Shown here: positions 39,551-49,112 of the stretch, piece by piece
Numbering within the stretch: the stretch's first letter is position 1
How the letters are laid out: each line of letters opens with the position of its first letter
DNA from: an uncultured Eubacteriales bacterium
GTDB lineage: Bacteria; Bacillota; Clostridia; Oscillospirales; Oscillospiraceae
DNA length: 64,000 nucleotides
Direction: 5' to 3'
NCBI GenBank assembly: GCA_900540545.1
Contig: UQGJ01000001.1
Span: 1 to 64,000, forward strand
Made by a program: the position numbers and the translations under genes
The notes under the pieces: model-generated
Seen by the model: only the letters and a program-made list of their open reading frames with translations
Told to the model about the DNA's origin: nothing
Database searches by the model: none

Positions 39551-40870
39551 TCATTCCTCGATTTCCCCGGTCAGGTCGCCGTCGGCGGTGCCGGTGATGC
39601 GCACGTTGACGAAGCTGCCGGCCATGAGCTGCCCGGCGGCGGTGAAGTAGACGTGGCCGTCGATGTCCGGGGAGTCGGCGTAGGTCCGCCCCGCCCAACA
39701 GCCCTGCTCCGGGTCGAAGCCCTCCACCAGCACCTCCATGACCGTGCCCAGGCGCGCCTCGTTCCAGGCATCCATGACCCGGGACTGGAGGTCCACCAGC
39801 AGGTCGGCCCGGTGGGCGGCCACGTCGGCGGGGACCTGGTCGGGCATGTCGTAGGCGGGGGTGCCCTCCTCCCGGGAGAATGGGAAGAAGCCCGCCCGCT
39901 GGAAGCCGCACTGGGGCAGGGTCTGGCACAGCTCCTCGAACTCGGCCTCCCCCTCGCCGGGGAAGCCCACGATGATGGAGGTGCGGAGGACCACGTCGGG
40001 CATGGCGGCTTTCAGCTTCGCCAGCACGTCCAAAATCAGGTCCTTGCCGCCCCGGCGGTTCATGGCCTTCAAAATCCTGTCGCTCAAATGCTGGATGGGC
40101 AGGTCCAGATACTTCATGATTTTGGGTTCCCGGGCGATGACGTCGATCAGCCCATCGTCGATTTCATCGGGATAGAGGTAGTGGAGCCGGACCCAGTGGA
40201 AGGGCAGCTTGCACAGCTCGGTAAGCAGCTCGCCCAGGTGGCGTTTGCCGTCAAAATCGGTGCCGTAGCGGGTGATATCCTGGGCGATGACGATCAGCTC
40301 TTTCACCCCGCTGTCGGCCAGGGTCCGGGCCTCGGAGAGCAGGGAGTCCATGCTCCGGCTGCGGTAGCGGCCCCGGAGGGAGGGGATGACGCAGTAGGCG
40401 CAGCGGTTGTCGCAGCCCTCGGCGATTTTCAGATAGGCGGTGTAGGACGGCGTGGAGACCATACGCTTCCCGTCCTCCACCGTGTGGTCGATGTCTCCGA
40501 ACCAGGTGGGGGTGTCCCCGGCCATGACGGCCTCCAGGGCGGGGACGATCTCGGTATAGCTGCCGGTGCCCAGGATGCCGTCCACCTCGGGCAGCTCCTC
40601 CAAAATCTCGTCCTGGTAGCGCTGGGTGAGGCAGCCCGCCACCAGCAGCTTCTTCAGCCGCCCCTGGTCCTTCAGCGGGGCGATGGACAGGATGGTGTCG
40701 ATGGCCTCGCTCTTGGCCGAGTCGATGAAGCCGCAGGTGTTCACCACCGCCACGTCGGCCCCGTCCGGGTCCCCGGTGACGGTGTGGCCCGCGGCCCGGC
40801 ACAGGGCCATCATCTGCTCGGTGTTCACCAGATTTTTAGCGCAGCCCAGGGATACGAATGCAACGTTCAA
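39551..40870 (-). CDS. rimO: Ribosomal protein S12 methylthiotransferase
   Basis: 439 residues, radical SAM enzyme. The N-terminal MTTase domain has SLGCAKNLVNTEQM and VNTCGFIDSAKSEA. The radical SAM cluster is CDNRCAYCVIP near residue 153, followed by LPIQHLSDRILKAMNRRG. The C-terminal TRAM domain is after VLVEGFDPEQG. It modifies the S12 aspartate with two iron-sulfur clusters. Confidence 0.94.
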   Translation of the reverse strand: MNVAFVSLGCAKNLVNTEQMMALCRAAGHTVTGDPDGADVAVVNTCGFIDSAKSEAIDTILSIAPLKDQGRLKKLLVAGCLTQRYQDEILEELPEVDGILGTGSYTEIVPALEAVMAGDTPTWFGDIDHTVEDGKRMVSTPSYTAYLKIAEGCDNRCAYCVIPSLRGRYRSRSMDSLLSEARTLADSGVKELIVIAQDITRYGTDFDGKRHLGELLTELCKLPFHWVRLHYLYPDEIDDGLIDVIAREPKIMKYLDLPIQHLSDRILKAMNRRGGKDLILDVLAKLKAAMPDVVLRTSIIVGFPGEGEAEFEELCQTLPQCGFQRAGFFPFSREEGTPAYDMPDQVPADVAAHRADLLVDLQSRVMDAWNEARLGTVMEVLVEGFDPEQGCWAGRTYADSPDIDGHVYFTAAGQLMAGSFVNVRITGTADGDLTGEIEE

Positions 40871-40889
40871 GGTCGTTTCTCCTTTGGTG

Positions 40890-41465
40890 TCAGATAAAGG
40901 CCACCCGGCCGTCCCGGCGGGGGGGCATCTTGGGGGTCTGGTCGGGATAGCCCAGGGAGATGGCGGAGACGAACTCCCCCTTACCGGGGGCGAACTGCTC
41001 CTGGATAGCGGGGCCGAAGCCCATGCGCTGGGCGGCGGACATCCAGCAGGAGCCCACGCCCTGGGCCCAGGCCGCCAGCATCAGGTTTTCAATGGCGGCG
41101 GACACGGACTGCATGGCCCCGTCCCGGTCGGGGAAGTCGTCTTTCAAAAAGAAGGCCAGCACGCAGACAGGGGCGCCCCCCAGGCTGGTGAGGAAGGTCT
41201 CAGTGTCGGCGATGGCCTCCGGGTGCTTCTGAAAGCGGTCGGCCAGCACGGGGTGGAACTTGACCTGCACGTCCCGCATAAGGGCCTTGAACTCCCCCAG
41301 CTTATCCGGGCTGCGGAGGACGACGAAATGCCAGTGCTGAAGGTTAATGGCCGAGGGCGCCGCCAGGGCGGCGTCCAGGATGGACGTGAGCACGTCGTCG
41401 GGGATGGGGTCGGCCTTGTATTTGCGGATGCTGCGGCGGGTCATCAGGCAGGTCAGTGCGTCCAT
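40890..41465 (-). CDS. Nitroreductase-family protein
   Basis: 191 residues from ATG 41465 (GGAG upstream). FMN-binding fold: LMTRRSIRKYKADPIPDDVLTSILDAALAAPSAINLQHWHFVVL, then SVSAAIENLMLAAWAQGVGSCWM and SLGYPDQTPKMPPR. Physiological substrate unknown. Confidence 0.88.
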   Translation of the reverse strand: MDALTCLMTRRSIRKYKADPIPDDVLTSILDAALAAPSAINLQHWHFVVLRSPDKLGEFKALMRDVQVKFHPVLADRFQKHPEAIADTETFLTSLGGAPVCVLAFFLKDDFPDRDGAMQSVSAAIENLMLAAWAQGVGSCWMSAAQRMGFGPAIQEQFAPGKGEFVSAISLGYPDQTPKMPPRRDGRVAFI

Positions 41466-41514
41466 CACGTTCTCCTTTCAAGGCGGCGGGTGCGGCGAGC
41501 CACATAGGGTTCCG

Positions 41515-42135
41515 CTATTCTTCTTCCATCTCCGCGCCGAAGCGGCGGAGGGCGGCGGAGATGTCGGACCAGGAATAGCCCCGGCGGGCCAGGGCGTCGG
41601 AGGCCCGTTTCAGCTCCTTGCGGTCGGGGTTGGGGGTTTTCAGCTTCTGGCGGAGGAGGGCGTCGATGGCCTCCTCCGGGGTCTCCAGCTCCTCCAGAGC
41701 GGCGTCCCACAGGGACTTTGGCACCCCCCGGCGGTAGAGCTCGTCTTTGATCTTATAGGGGCCGTACCCCTTGGCGGCGTAGTGCTGGGCCAGGGTCTTG
41801 GCGTACTCGGCGTCGTTCAGGAGGCCCAGGTCCTCCAGCCAGTCGGCGATTTCGGCCGCCTCGGCGTCGGACGCCTCCTTCTCCCGGAGCTTGTCGAGCA
41901 GCTCCTTCCGGGACAGGGGGCGGGCGGTGAGGGCGTTCAAGGCCTTGTCCTTCAGCCCGCTCCGGTGGGCGGAGGCGGTGAGGGCGGCGAGGGTCTCGTC
42001 GGACAGCTCCATCCCGGAGTAGAGGCCGAAGGAGACCAGTTCCCCCTCCCCCACCCGCAGCAGGCCGCCGTCGTCCAGGTGGACCAGGAACCGGCCCTTT
42101 TTATGCTTGGAGGGCTCAAGTTTCGCTATCTTCAT
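41515..42135 (-). CDS. recX: Regulatory protein RecX
   Basis: 206 residues from ATG 42135, overlapping recA by 20 bases. Three-helix repeats typical of RecX: LNALTARPLSRKELLDKLREKEA, LLNDAEYAKTLAQHYAAKGYGPYKIKDELYRRGV and the C-terminal RRGYSWSDISAALRRF. It limits RecA filament activity. Confidence 0.88.
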   Translation of the reverse strand: MKIAKLEPSKHKKGRFLVHLDDGGLLRVGEGELVSFGLYSGMELSDETLAALTASAHRSGLKDKALNALTARPLSRKELLDKLREKEASDAEAAEIADWLEDLGLLNDAEYAKTLAQHYAAKGYGPYKIKDELYRRGVPKSLWDAALEELETPEEAIDALLRQKLKTPNPDRKELKRASDALARRGYSWSDISAALRRFGAEMEEE

Positions 42136-43240
42136 CCTCAAAGTCCTCGGCGGATACGTCCACGGCGCGGCCAGCCGCCTTGGCGGCGGCCTTGGCCTGG
42201 GAGGGCATCAGTTTGTAAGCGTTCTCTCGGATGTCGGCCTCCAGCTTGTCGGCCACCTCGGGGTTGTCCTGAAGGTACTGCTTGGCAGCCTCCTTGCCCT
42301 GGCCCAGGCGGGTCTCGCCCATGGCGAACCAGGAGCCGGACTTCTGGACCAGGTCCAGCTGGACACCGATGTCGATGAGTTCGCCGGTCTTGGCGATGCC
42401 CTCGCCGAACATGATGTCGAACTCGGCCTGGCGAAACGGGGGGGCCACCTTGTTCTTGACCACCTTGGCCCGGACGTGGTTGCCCACCATCTCGCTGCCG
42501 TTTTTCAGGGTCTCCACCTTCCGCACGTCGATGCGCACGGAGGCGTAGAATTTCAGCGCCCGGCCGCCGGTGGTGACCTCGGGGTTGCCGTACATCACGC
42601 CCACTTTTTCCCGGAGCTGGTTGATGAAAATGACGATGCAGTTGGTCTTGGCGATGGAGCCGGCCAGCTTACGGAGGGCCTGGGACATGAGCCGGGCCAG
42701 CAGGCCCACGTGGGAGTCGCCCATGTCGCCCTCAATTTCGGCCCGGGGGGTCAGGGCGGCCACGGAGTCCACCACCACCACGTCGATGGCGCCGGAGCGG
42801 ACCAGGGCCTCGCAAATCTCCAGGCCCTGCTCGCCGGTGTCCGGCTGGGAAATCAGCATGGAGTCGATGTCCACGCCCAGGGCGCGGGCGTAGTGGGGGT
42901 CCAGAGCGTGCTCGGCGTCGATGAAGGCCACCTCGCCGCCCCGCTTCTGGGCCTCGGCCACGATATGCAGGGCCAGGGTGGTCTTACCGGAGGACTCCGG
43001 CCCGTAGATCTCCACGATGCGCCCCTTGGGGACGCCGCCGATGCCCAGGGCCAGGTCCAGGGACAGCGACCCGGTGGGAATGGCCTCCACCACCACACCG
43101 GTGTTCTCCCCCAGGCGCATGATGGATCCCTTGCCATAGGCCTTTTCGATTTGGGCCATACAGGTGTCCAGGGCCTTCTTCTTATCGCTGGCCGGCGCCG
43201 CCGACTCGATGGGCTTCTTCTTCTCTGCCAAAGCACTCAC
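42116..43240 (-). CDS. recA: Recombinase A
   Basis: 374 residues. Walker A GPESSGKTT near residue 80, FIDAEHALDP, Walker B VVVVDSVAAL, loop 1 and loop 2 (MGDSHVGLLARLMSQALRK; INQLREKVGVMYGNPEVTTGGRALKFY). The C-terminus is acidic. Homologous recombination and SOS coprotease; no obvious LexA box is visible in the short upstream region, which holds a dispersed repeat instead. Confidence 0.97.
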   Translation of the reverse strand: MSALAEKKKPIESAAPASDKKKALDTCMAQIEKAYGKGSIMRLGENTGVVVEAIPTGSLSLDLALGIGGVPKGRIVEIYGPESSGKTTLALHIVAEAQKRGGEVAFIDAEHALDPHYARALGVDIDSMLISQPDTGEQGLEICEALVRSGAIDVVVVDSVAALTPRAEIEGDMGDSHVGLLARLMSQALRKLAGSIAKTNCIVIFINQLREKVGVMYGNPEVTTGGRALKFYASVRIDVRKVETLKNGSEMVGNHVRAKVVKNKVAPPFRQAEFDIMFGEGIAKTGELIDIGVQLDLVQKSGSWFAMGETRLGQGKEAAKQYLQDNPEVADKLEADIRENAYKLMPSQAKAAAKAAGRAVDVSAEDFEDEDSET

Positions 43241-43252
43241 TCCGTTCGTTTG

Positions 43253-43324
43253 TAATGAAGAATTAAGAAGGAAGAATTAATTCTTCTCCTTCATTCGTCA
43301 TTCTTAATTTTTCATTCTTAATTG
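43253..43324. repeat. Short dispersed AT-rich intergenic repeat, copy 1
   Basis: A 70-base AT-rich palindromic sequence (contains GAAGAATTAATTCTTC) between recA and prmC. It is unlike the GC-rich surroundings and is matched by a second copy at 44201-44251. It resembles miniature intergenic repeats common in gut Firmicutes. Confidence 0.6.
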
Positions 43325-44181
43325 TTTACGGTTCCCTCCACCACGCGCCAGATGCCCTGGGTGTCCTGGTGGGTGACGATGTTTTCAAAGCCGTTCTGGG
43401 CCATGATGAGCTCCACGTCCTGAGCCTGGCCTATACCCACCTCGAAGACCAGGCTGCCCCCCAGGCGGAGGGCAGTGCCCCACTTGGCGGCGATGGCCCG
43501 GTAGAAGTCCAGGCCGTCCTCGCCGCCGTCCAGGGCGCCCCAGGGTTCATAGTCCCGGACGGACACATCCAGTCCGGCCAAATCTCTGTGGGGGATGTAG
43601 GGCGGGTTGCAGGCGATGACGTCGAAGTCCCACAGGGCCGAGTCGGGGGCCTGGGTGGCGTCGGCCTGGACGCAGGTGACCCGGGCGTTCAGATTGTTCC
43701 GGCGGACGTTCTGCTTGCAGATGCGCAGCGCCCCCTCGGACAAATCGGCCAGCACCACCCGGCACTCGGGCACGTTGTCGGCCACCGCCAGACCCACGCA
43801 GCCGCTGCCGGCGCACAGGTCCAGCACCCTGGCCCCCTCCCCCGCTGCCCGGGCCAGCAAGATGGCCCGCTCGGCCAGCACCTCGGTATCGGCCCGGGGA
43901 ATCAGGACTTCTTTGGAGATGTCCAGGGGCAGACCGTAAAACTCCCACTCCCCGATGATGTAGGCCACCGGCTCGCCGTCCAGGCGGCGCTGGGTCAGCT
44001 CGTTGACCCGCCGCTCCACCTCTCCGGAGGCGTAGAGGGTCAGGTCCCGGAAGAACTGCTCCCTAGTTTTGTCGGCGGCGAAGCAGACCAGTTCCCTGGC
44101 CTCCAGCTGGGCCGCCTGCACCCCGGCGGCCTTCAGCCGCTTCCGGGTGTCCAGGTATAGGTTGTTGTAGGTGGTCGCCAC
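43318..44181 (-). CDS. prmC: Release factor glutamine methyltransferase
   Basis: 287 residues. LEARELVCFAADKTREQF helical N-terminus, then the SAM-binding VLDLCAGSGCVGLAVA and the catalytic NPPYIP (glutamine-binding), with YEPWGALDGGEDGLDFYRAI. It methylates the GGQ motif of release factors. Adjacent to a DUF1385 gene as in many Firmicutes. Confidence 0.94.
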   Translation of the reverse strand: MATTYNNLYLDTRKRLKAAGVQAAQLEARELVCFAADKTREQFFRDLTLYASGEVERRVNELTQRRLDGEPVAYIIGEWEFYGLPLDISKEVLIPRADTEVLAERAILLARAAGEGARVLDLCAGSGCVGLAVADNVPECRVVLADLSEGALRICKQNVRRNNLNARVTCVQADATQAPDSALWDFDVIACNPPYIPHRDLAGLDVSVRDYEPWGALDGGEDGLDFYRAIAAKWGTALRLGGSLVFEVGIGQAQDVELIMAQNGFENIVTHQDTQGIWRVVEGTVNN

Positions 44182-44200
44182 AGCAATGAACCCCCCTAGA

Positions 44201-44251
44201 AATTAAGAATTAAGAAGGAAGCATTGACTCCTCTCCATCATTCTTCATTAC
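44201..44251. repeat. Short dispersed AT-rich intergenic repeat, copy 2
   Basis: AATTAAGAATTAAGAAGGAAGCATT and following TCATTCTTCATTA match copy 1 at 43253-43324 with substitutions. It lies between prmC and the DUF1385 gene. Confidence 0.55.
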
Positions 44252-45231
44252 CAAGCGTCCTTGCCCTTTTCCTCCGGCAGGACCTGCTTGAGGGCCTCGA
44301 TGCCCACCTCTATCATGGAGTCGTCCGGCTCGAAGGTGGTCCAACGCTGGATGGCCACGCCGGGCTTGCGGATGGCGCGGCAGACGGCGTTGTCGTGGCC
44401 GCCCACGTAGCGGTTGAACTCCCAGGTGATACCCACCACCAAAGGCAGCAGGGCCAGATGGACCAGGGTGCGCAGCCAGGGGTTGGTGAACTGCCAGAAG
44501 GAGAACACGATGCTGGACAGCAGGATGGACACCACAATGACCACGAAGAGGAAGCTGGTGCCGCAGCGGGGGTGGTGCTTGGGCTGGATGCGCACGTTCT
44601 CCACAGTCAGGGGCAGGCCCTTCTCATAGCAGAAGATGGTCTTGTGCTCGGCGCCGTGGTAGGAAAAGACCCGCTTGATGTCCTTCATGTGGGAGCAGGC
44701 GATGAGATAGCCCAGGAAGATGACCACCCGCGTGGCCCCCTCCACCAGGTTCCGCCCCCACAGGGGGATGCCGGGGAAGAAATGCATGACCCCGCCGGAC
44801 AGCAGGGTGGGCAGAACGAAGAACAGGGCCACGGAGAAGAGCATCCCCAGGATGACGGCCAGGGTGATGAAAAAGCTCATGGCCTTTTCACTGCCCAGGC
44901 GCTTGTCCAGCCACTGCTCGAATTTGGACGGTTCGGCCTCCTCCGCCTCCTCGTCCTCGGGGTAGAACTCCGCCGAGAACATGAGGGCGGTGACGCCGGT
45001 GTACATGGAGACGCAGAAATTGACCACGCCCCGAATCAAAGGCCAGCCCAGGAAGGGGTGCCGGTCCTTAATGAGCTTGCGCTCCTCGGTCTTGATCTCC
45101 AAGCCCCCGTCGGGGCGGCGGACCACGATGGACTTCTTGTCCGGGCCCATCATCATGATGCCCTCGATGAGGGCCTGCCCGCCGATCATGGTGCGGAAGC
45201 TGGGGCAGGATTTGGCTTCGTTTTCAGGCAT
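44248..45231 (-). CDS. DUF1385 membrane protein
   Basis: 327 residues. The family N-terminus MIGGQALIEGIMMMGPDKKSIVVRRPDGGL, the VFSYHGAEHKTIFCYEKGLPLTVENVR segment and PKHHPRCGTSFLF are all present, with four to five membrane helices. Function unknown. Conserved next to prmC and release-factor genes. Confidence 0.9.
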   Translation of the reverse strand: MPENEAKSCPSFRTMIGGQALIEGIMMMGPDKKSIVVRRPDGGLEIKTEERKLIKDRHPFLGWPLIRGVVNFCVSMYTGVTALMFSAEFYPEDEEAEEAEPSKFEQWLDKRLGSEKAMSFFITLAVILGMLFSVALFFVLPTLLSGGVMHFFPGIPLWGRNLVEGATRVVIFLGYLIACSHMKDIKRVFSYHGAEHKTIFCYEKGLPLTVENVRIQPKHHPRCGTSFLFVVIVVSILLSSIVFSFWQFTNPWLRTLVHLALLPLVVGITWEFNRYVGGHDNAVCRAIRKPGVAIQRWTTFEPDDSMIEVGIEALKQVLPEEKGKDAW

Positions 45232-45318
45232 ATGTACTGGTTCTCCTTCGCGTTGAAATCATTCTATCAGACTCACATCCAAAATGCAAGATATTTTTCG
45301 AACTTATGTTCCACATCC

Positions 45319-46728
45319 TCAAGTGGCCACCGGGAGCCGGATGGTGACGATACAGCCGCCGCCCTCGGCGTTGCCGATGTCCAGCCTGCCGTTGTGGCGG
45401 GTGACGATCTCCTCGCAGACGGCCAGACCGATGCCGCTGCCCCGGGCCTTGGAGGACCCCTTATAGAACTTGTACTTCACGTGGGGCAGCTCGTCGGCCG
45501 GGATGCCGGGGCCGTGGTCCCGGATGGTGATGACCACGCTGTCCTCTTCCCCACGGATGGCCGTCTCAATGCGCTTGCCGGAGCCGCCGTGCTTGGCGGC
45601 GTTGTCCAGCAGGTTGCAGAACACCTGCCGCATCCGCTCCGGGTCGCCGGGGATGGGGGGGAACTCCTCCTCGCAGTCGGTGTGGGTCAGGGTGATGCCC
45701 TCCCGGCGGAAGAATTCGGTGTAAGTGTACACGGCGTCCTCCAGCTCGGCCTTGATGTCCATGGGTTCGATGGACAGGGTGAACCGGCCGTCCTCGATGC
45801 GGGAGAACTCCAGCAGCTCCTCCACCATGTTGGTGAGCCTGCGGGCCTCGGACACGATGATGCCCATGCCCTTCTTCACGTCGTCGGCGTCCCGGACCTC
45901 GCCGTTCATAATGGTCTCGGCCCAGCCGTTGATGGCGGTGAGGGGGGTGCGCAGCTCATGGGATACGGAGGAGATGAACTCGCTCTTCATCTTCTCCGAC
46001 TGGCTGATTTTCATGGACATGTCGTTGATGGCATCGGTGAGGTCGCCGATCTCATCGTCAAACTTCTTCTCCATCTGGATGCCGTAGGACCCGCCGGCGA
46101 TGCGCTGGGCGGTGTCGGTGATGCCGGCCACTGGCTCCACGATGGAGCGGACAAAGTAGAGGTTGGAGAAATAGACCATCAGCACGATGACAATGCCGAT
46201 GGCCATGGCGATGCCGATGGTCATGATGACCTGCCGGTCCACCCGGCCTAGGCCCGTGACCATCCGCATGGCCCCCACCACCGCGCCGTTATAGACCACC
46301 GGGGCGGACACGGCCATGATGCGCTCCCCCGTCTCCTGGGAGGTGCCGGTCCAGGTGCGGGTCTGCTTGGACTCGATGGCATTGGCGATGTCGGGGGTGC
46401 CGGGGTAGGAGCCGGGGTAAGTCAGGTCGGTGGAGGCGAAAATCACGCTGCCGTAGGAGTTGAGGGCCTGTATCTCCAGGCGGTTCTTGTCCTCCGAGGT
46501 CTCCACGGCGTATTTGGCGTTCTGGTAGTACTCCCCCTGGGTGGTGATGGCGTTGCGCACCGAGCTGGCCGCCGCGTTGGCCTTGGACTCCAGGCCGGTG
46601 GTGAGGGTGGAGTAATAGTAGCTGGCCATGGCCGCCGAGAAGGCCGCCACGGCGAAGAGGACAATGATGAGGATGACGGAAATACTGTTGAGCATCCAGC
46701 GCTTCCGAATCCCGGTGACTTTGGCCAT
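45319..46728 (-). CDS. Membrane sensor histidine kinase
   Basis: 469 residues. Membrane helix 1 (residues 14-35), extracellular sensor to about 155, helix 2 near 165-190, HAMP (VEPVAGITDTAQRIAGGSYGIQM), HisKA with the phosphoacceptor in SSVSHELRTPLTAI, then N, G1, F and G2 boxes (NLLDNAAKHG; DHGPGIPADELP; GSGIGLAVCEEIV). WalK/ResE-like. Partner of the response regulator at 46841. Confidence 0.92.
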   Translation of the reverse strand: MAKVTGIRKRWMLNSISVILIIVLFAVAAFSAAMASYYYSTLTTGLESKANAAASSVRNAITTQGEYYQNAKYAVETSEDKNRLEIQALNSYGSVIFASTDLTYPGSYPGTPDIANAIESKQTRTWTGTSQETGERIMAVSAPVVYNGAVVGAMRMVTGLGRVDRQVIMTIGIAMAIGIVIVLMVYFSNLYFVRSIVEPVAGITDTAQRIAGGSYGIQMEKKFDDEIGDLTDAINDMSMKISQSEKMKSEFISSVSHELRTPLTAINGWAETIMNGEVRDADDVKKGMGIIVSEARRLTNMVEELLEFSRIEDGRFTLSIEPMDIKAELEDAVYTYTEFFRREGITLTHTDCEEEFPPIPGDPERMRQVFCNLLDNAAKHGGSGKRIETAIRGEEDSVVITIRDHGPGIPADELPHVKYKFYKGSSKARGSGIGLAVCEEIVTRHNGRLDIGNAEGGGCIVTIRLPVAT

Positions 46729-46840
46729 ATTTCCGCCTCCTTTCTAAGCATGGGGGGTGTCCGCCGCGGGGAGCGGCCCGTCGGGGACGCTGGACCCTAC
46801 AAGGCGCGCCCTCGGCAGGGGCCCCGCCCCTGCATTGGTA

Positions 46841-47530
46841 TCAGAACCCCCACTTATACCCATATCCCCACACCGTGGTGATATAGGACGGGTTCGTCGC
46901 GTCGTCCTCGATTTTAATGCGAAGCCGCCGGATGTTCACGTCCACGATTTTCAGCTCCCCGAAGTAGTCCCGTCCCCAGACCGCGTCCAGGATCTCCTCC
47001 CGGGAGAGGGCCTTGCCGGGGTTGTCCATGAAGAGCTTCATGATGGAGTATTCCACCTGGGTCAGCTTCACCCGCTGCCCGTTTTTCTCCAGGGTGCGGT
47101 TGCGGGTGTTGAGCAAAAACGGCGGCTGGTCGATCTCGCCGGTGTCGGCCACCGCCTCGCCGCCGGTACGGCGGTAGAGAGCGTCCACCCGGGCGGTGAG
47201 TTCCGCCGGGGAGAAGGGCTTGGTCACGTAGTCGTCGGCCCCGGTCATGAGGCCCGTCACCTTGTCCATCTCCTGGGTCCGGGCGGTGAGCATGATGATT
47301 CCGATTTTATTGTCGCTGGCCCGGATGCGGCGGCAGACCTCGAAGCCGTCCATCTCATCGGGGAGCATGATATCCAGCAGGGCGACCTTGATGTCCGGGT
47401 TCCGCCGAAGCTGGGCCAGGGCCTCTTCCCCGGTGCCGGCCTCGATGGCCTCATAGCCCGCCCGTTTCAGATTGATGACCACAAAGCTGCGGATATTGGC
47501 CTCGTCCTCCAGTACCAATACCTTTCTCAT
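46841..47530 (-). CDS. OmpR-family response regulator
   Basis: 229 residues from ATG 47530. Receiver domain with the phosphorylated Asp in VALLDIMLPDE, conserved LTA and PFSPAEL (Lys-Pro switch). C-terminal winged helix ends KIEDDATNPSYITTVWGYGYKWG. Follows a lipoprotein gene and precedes the kinase. Confidence 0.93.
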   Translation of the reverse strand: MRKVLVLEDEANIRSFVVINLKRAGYEAIEAGTGEEALAQLRRNPDIKVALLDIMLPDEMDGFEVCRRIRASDNKIGIIMLTARTQEMDKVTGLMTGADDYVTKPFSPAELTARVDALYRRTGGEAVADTGEIDQPPFLLNTRNRTLEKNGQRVKLTQVEYSIMKLFMDNPGKALSREEILDAVWGRDYFGELKIVDVNIRRLRIKIEDDATNPSYITTVWGYGYKWGF

Positions 47531-47550
47531 ATCCGTGACACGCTCCTTTC

Positions 47551-48918
47551 CTACGACTGGATCAGCCGGAAGAGGTCGGGGAGGGTCTCCTCGGTGAGGC
47601 CGCAGTCCCACCCGGCGCCCTCGGCAAACTCGGCGGCATAGATGGTATCGCTCTCGGTGTGCAGGATGAACCGGCCCGGCAGCTTGGAGCGGGTGGTGCG
47701 GTTCAGCCCCGTGAGCTTGTATATGGTGAGGAATTTTTCCGGCTGGGAGAACTCGCCGCCATCCCAGTAGCTGAACACCACGGCCCGCTCGCCGCTGCTG
47801 GACTTGTCGGCCCGGCTGAGGGCGATCTTGTTCTCCCAGGCGTCGGGCAGGATCAGATACCAGCCGTCCTCGCCGTTATAATAGGTGTTATACACCGGCC
47901 AGCCCCGGCCCTCCAGGTCGTACTGGACCCAGCGCACAGACCAGAAGTTGTCGGCGGCGGCGATCTTTTCCGCGTCGGGCAGGGCGGTGGGCTGGGGCAG
48001 TTCCAGCACCAGGTCCCCGTCGATGTCCCTGGCGGAGACGCTGGCGTTGATGCGGAAGGTAGCGTCGCTCTGCCCCGTCTCCCCGCTCAAGGTGATGTTG
48101 GTCAGCTCCCCGTTCCGCAGGGCCAGAATATCGGTGATGACGCCGGGGGTGGGGTTGGAGATATAGGACGTGACGTAGAGGGCGGGGATGTTCTCCCGCA
48201 GATAGTAGGCCCGGGAGCGGTCGATGCTCTCGGCGATGCCCGCAATACCCGCCGACAGGGGGGCCGAGGACTTGAGGACCATGCTCCCCTCGGCGTCGTC
48301 GAAGTCGTAGAAGTCGGCCTGGAACTTGCCCTCGATGGGCCGGATGGTCAGCGCCACGATCTCCTGGCGGTTGTCCATGTCCAGGTCCATGATGGCGTAG
48401 TCCGTGTAGCTGGCCGCCCGCATCAGCTCCTCGGCCTCGCCGTCCCGGATGTCGTAGGCCATAAGCTGGTAGACCTGGCTGCTGAACTGCCAGGAGACCA
48501 CCAGCTCCCGGTCCTCCTCCCCGTCCAGGTCCACGTAGGAGATGGAGTTGATGGCGGTGCCGTCGCCCTGGATGACGGTCTCTACCTGGTAGTCGCCGGC
48601 CGCATCCTGGCGGTAGATGTAGATTTTCAGGGGCAGCTCGTCCTCCTTGGGCTGGGGGACTCGGAAGAAGGCGATGGCCTCCTGGACCCCGTCGCCGTCC
48701 AGGTCCATGAGCTGGACCTGCTGGGTGTAGGTGCCCTGGAGAGGGGCGGCATACTCGGCCCCTGTGGCGATGACCTCTTTGATTTTCGCGTCCAGCTGCT
48801 GGTAGTCGCTGGGGGGCTTGGGCGGGGTGTAGAGGTCGTCGGCGGACTGGGAAAAGCAGCCCGTGAGCAGGGCCATCAGCCCCGCCAGCAGGAACAGCCT
48901 GACAGCATATTTACGCAA
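47551..48918 (-). CDS. Lipoprotein with FG-GAP/VCBS-like repeats
   Basis: 455 residues from TTG 48918 (GGGGG upstream). Lipobox LLTGC after a signal peptide. At least three metal-binding-like repeats follow (LMDLDGDGVQEAI, YVDLDGEEDRELV, IMDLDMDNRQEIV), typical of beta-propeller proteins. It is first in the operon with the two-component system, so it may act as an envelope sensor or as its target. Confidence 0.75.
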   Translation of the reverse strand: MRKYAVRLFLLAGLMALLTGCFSQSADDLYTPPKPPSDYQQLDAKIKEVIATGAEYAAPLQGTYTQQVQLMDLDGDGVQEAIAFFRVPQPKEDELPLKIYIYRQDAAGDYQVETVIQGDGTAINSISYVDLDGEEDRELVVSWQFSSQVYQLMAYDIRDGEAEELMRAASYTDYAIMDLDMDNRQEIVALTIRPIEGKFQADFYDFDDAEGSMVLKSSAPLSAGIAGIAESIDRSRAYYLRENIPALYVTSYISNPTPGVITDILALRNGELTNITLSGETGQSDATFRINASVSARDIDGDLVLELPQPTALPDAEKIAAADNFWSVRWVQYDLEGRGWPVYNTYYNGEDGWYLILPDAWENKIALSRADKSSSGERAVVFSYWDGGEFSQPEKFLTIYKLTGLNRTTRSKLPGRFILHTESDTIYAAEFAEGAGWDCGLTEETLPDLFRLIQS

Positions 48919-49029
48919 AGGGCCCGGCCCCCTTTCTTCTAAAATGACTTTTATGTTATCATACCATAGTTTTCGCTCTTTTGGTATGGGGATTTTTGAA
49001 ATTTCTCCATCCTCCACGAAAATCCGCTC

Positions 49030-49058
49030 TTGCCATCCGCGGGAAGAGCATGTATAAT
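49030..49058 (+). promoter_or_regulatory. Promoter of the tRNA-Leu locus
   Basis: TTGCCA (49030-49035), 17 bases, TATAAT (49053-49058), 13 bases before the tRNA-Leu fragment. It would now have to read 450 bases to reach the intact tRNA-Leu. Confidence 0.8.
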
Positions 49059-49071
49059 AAATAGGCTATTT

Positions 49072-49112
49072 GCCGGTGTGATGGAATTGGTAGACGTGAC
49101 GGACTCAAAATC
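49072..49112 (+). pseudogene. tRNA-Leu(CAA) 5' half, cut at the anticodon loop
   Basis: GCCGGTGTGATGGAATTGG through the anticodon loop CTCAAAA and two stem bases (TC) is normal tRNA-Leu; then homology stops. Its anticodon stem (ACGGA) differs from that of the intact tRNA-Leu (TCGCA). Same break position as the tRNA-Thr half at 21359-21395. Confidence 0.85.

Noticed and set aside
43253..44251. Insertion sequence around prmC
   Set aside because: Only short AT-rich repeats with no transposase; treated as dispersed intergenic repeats.
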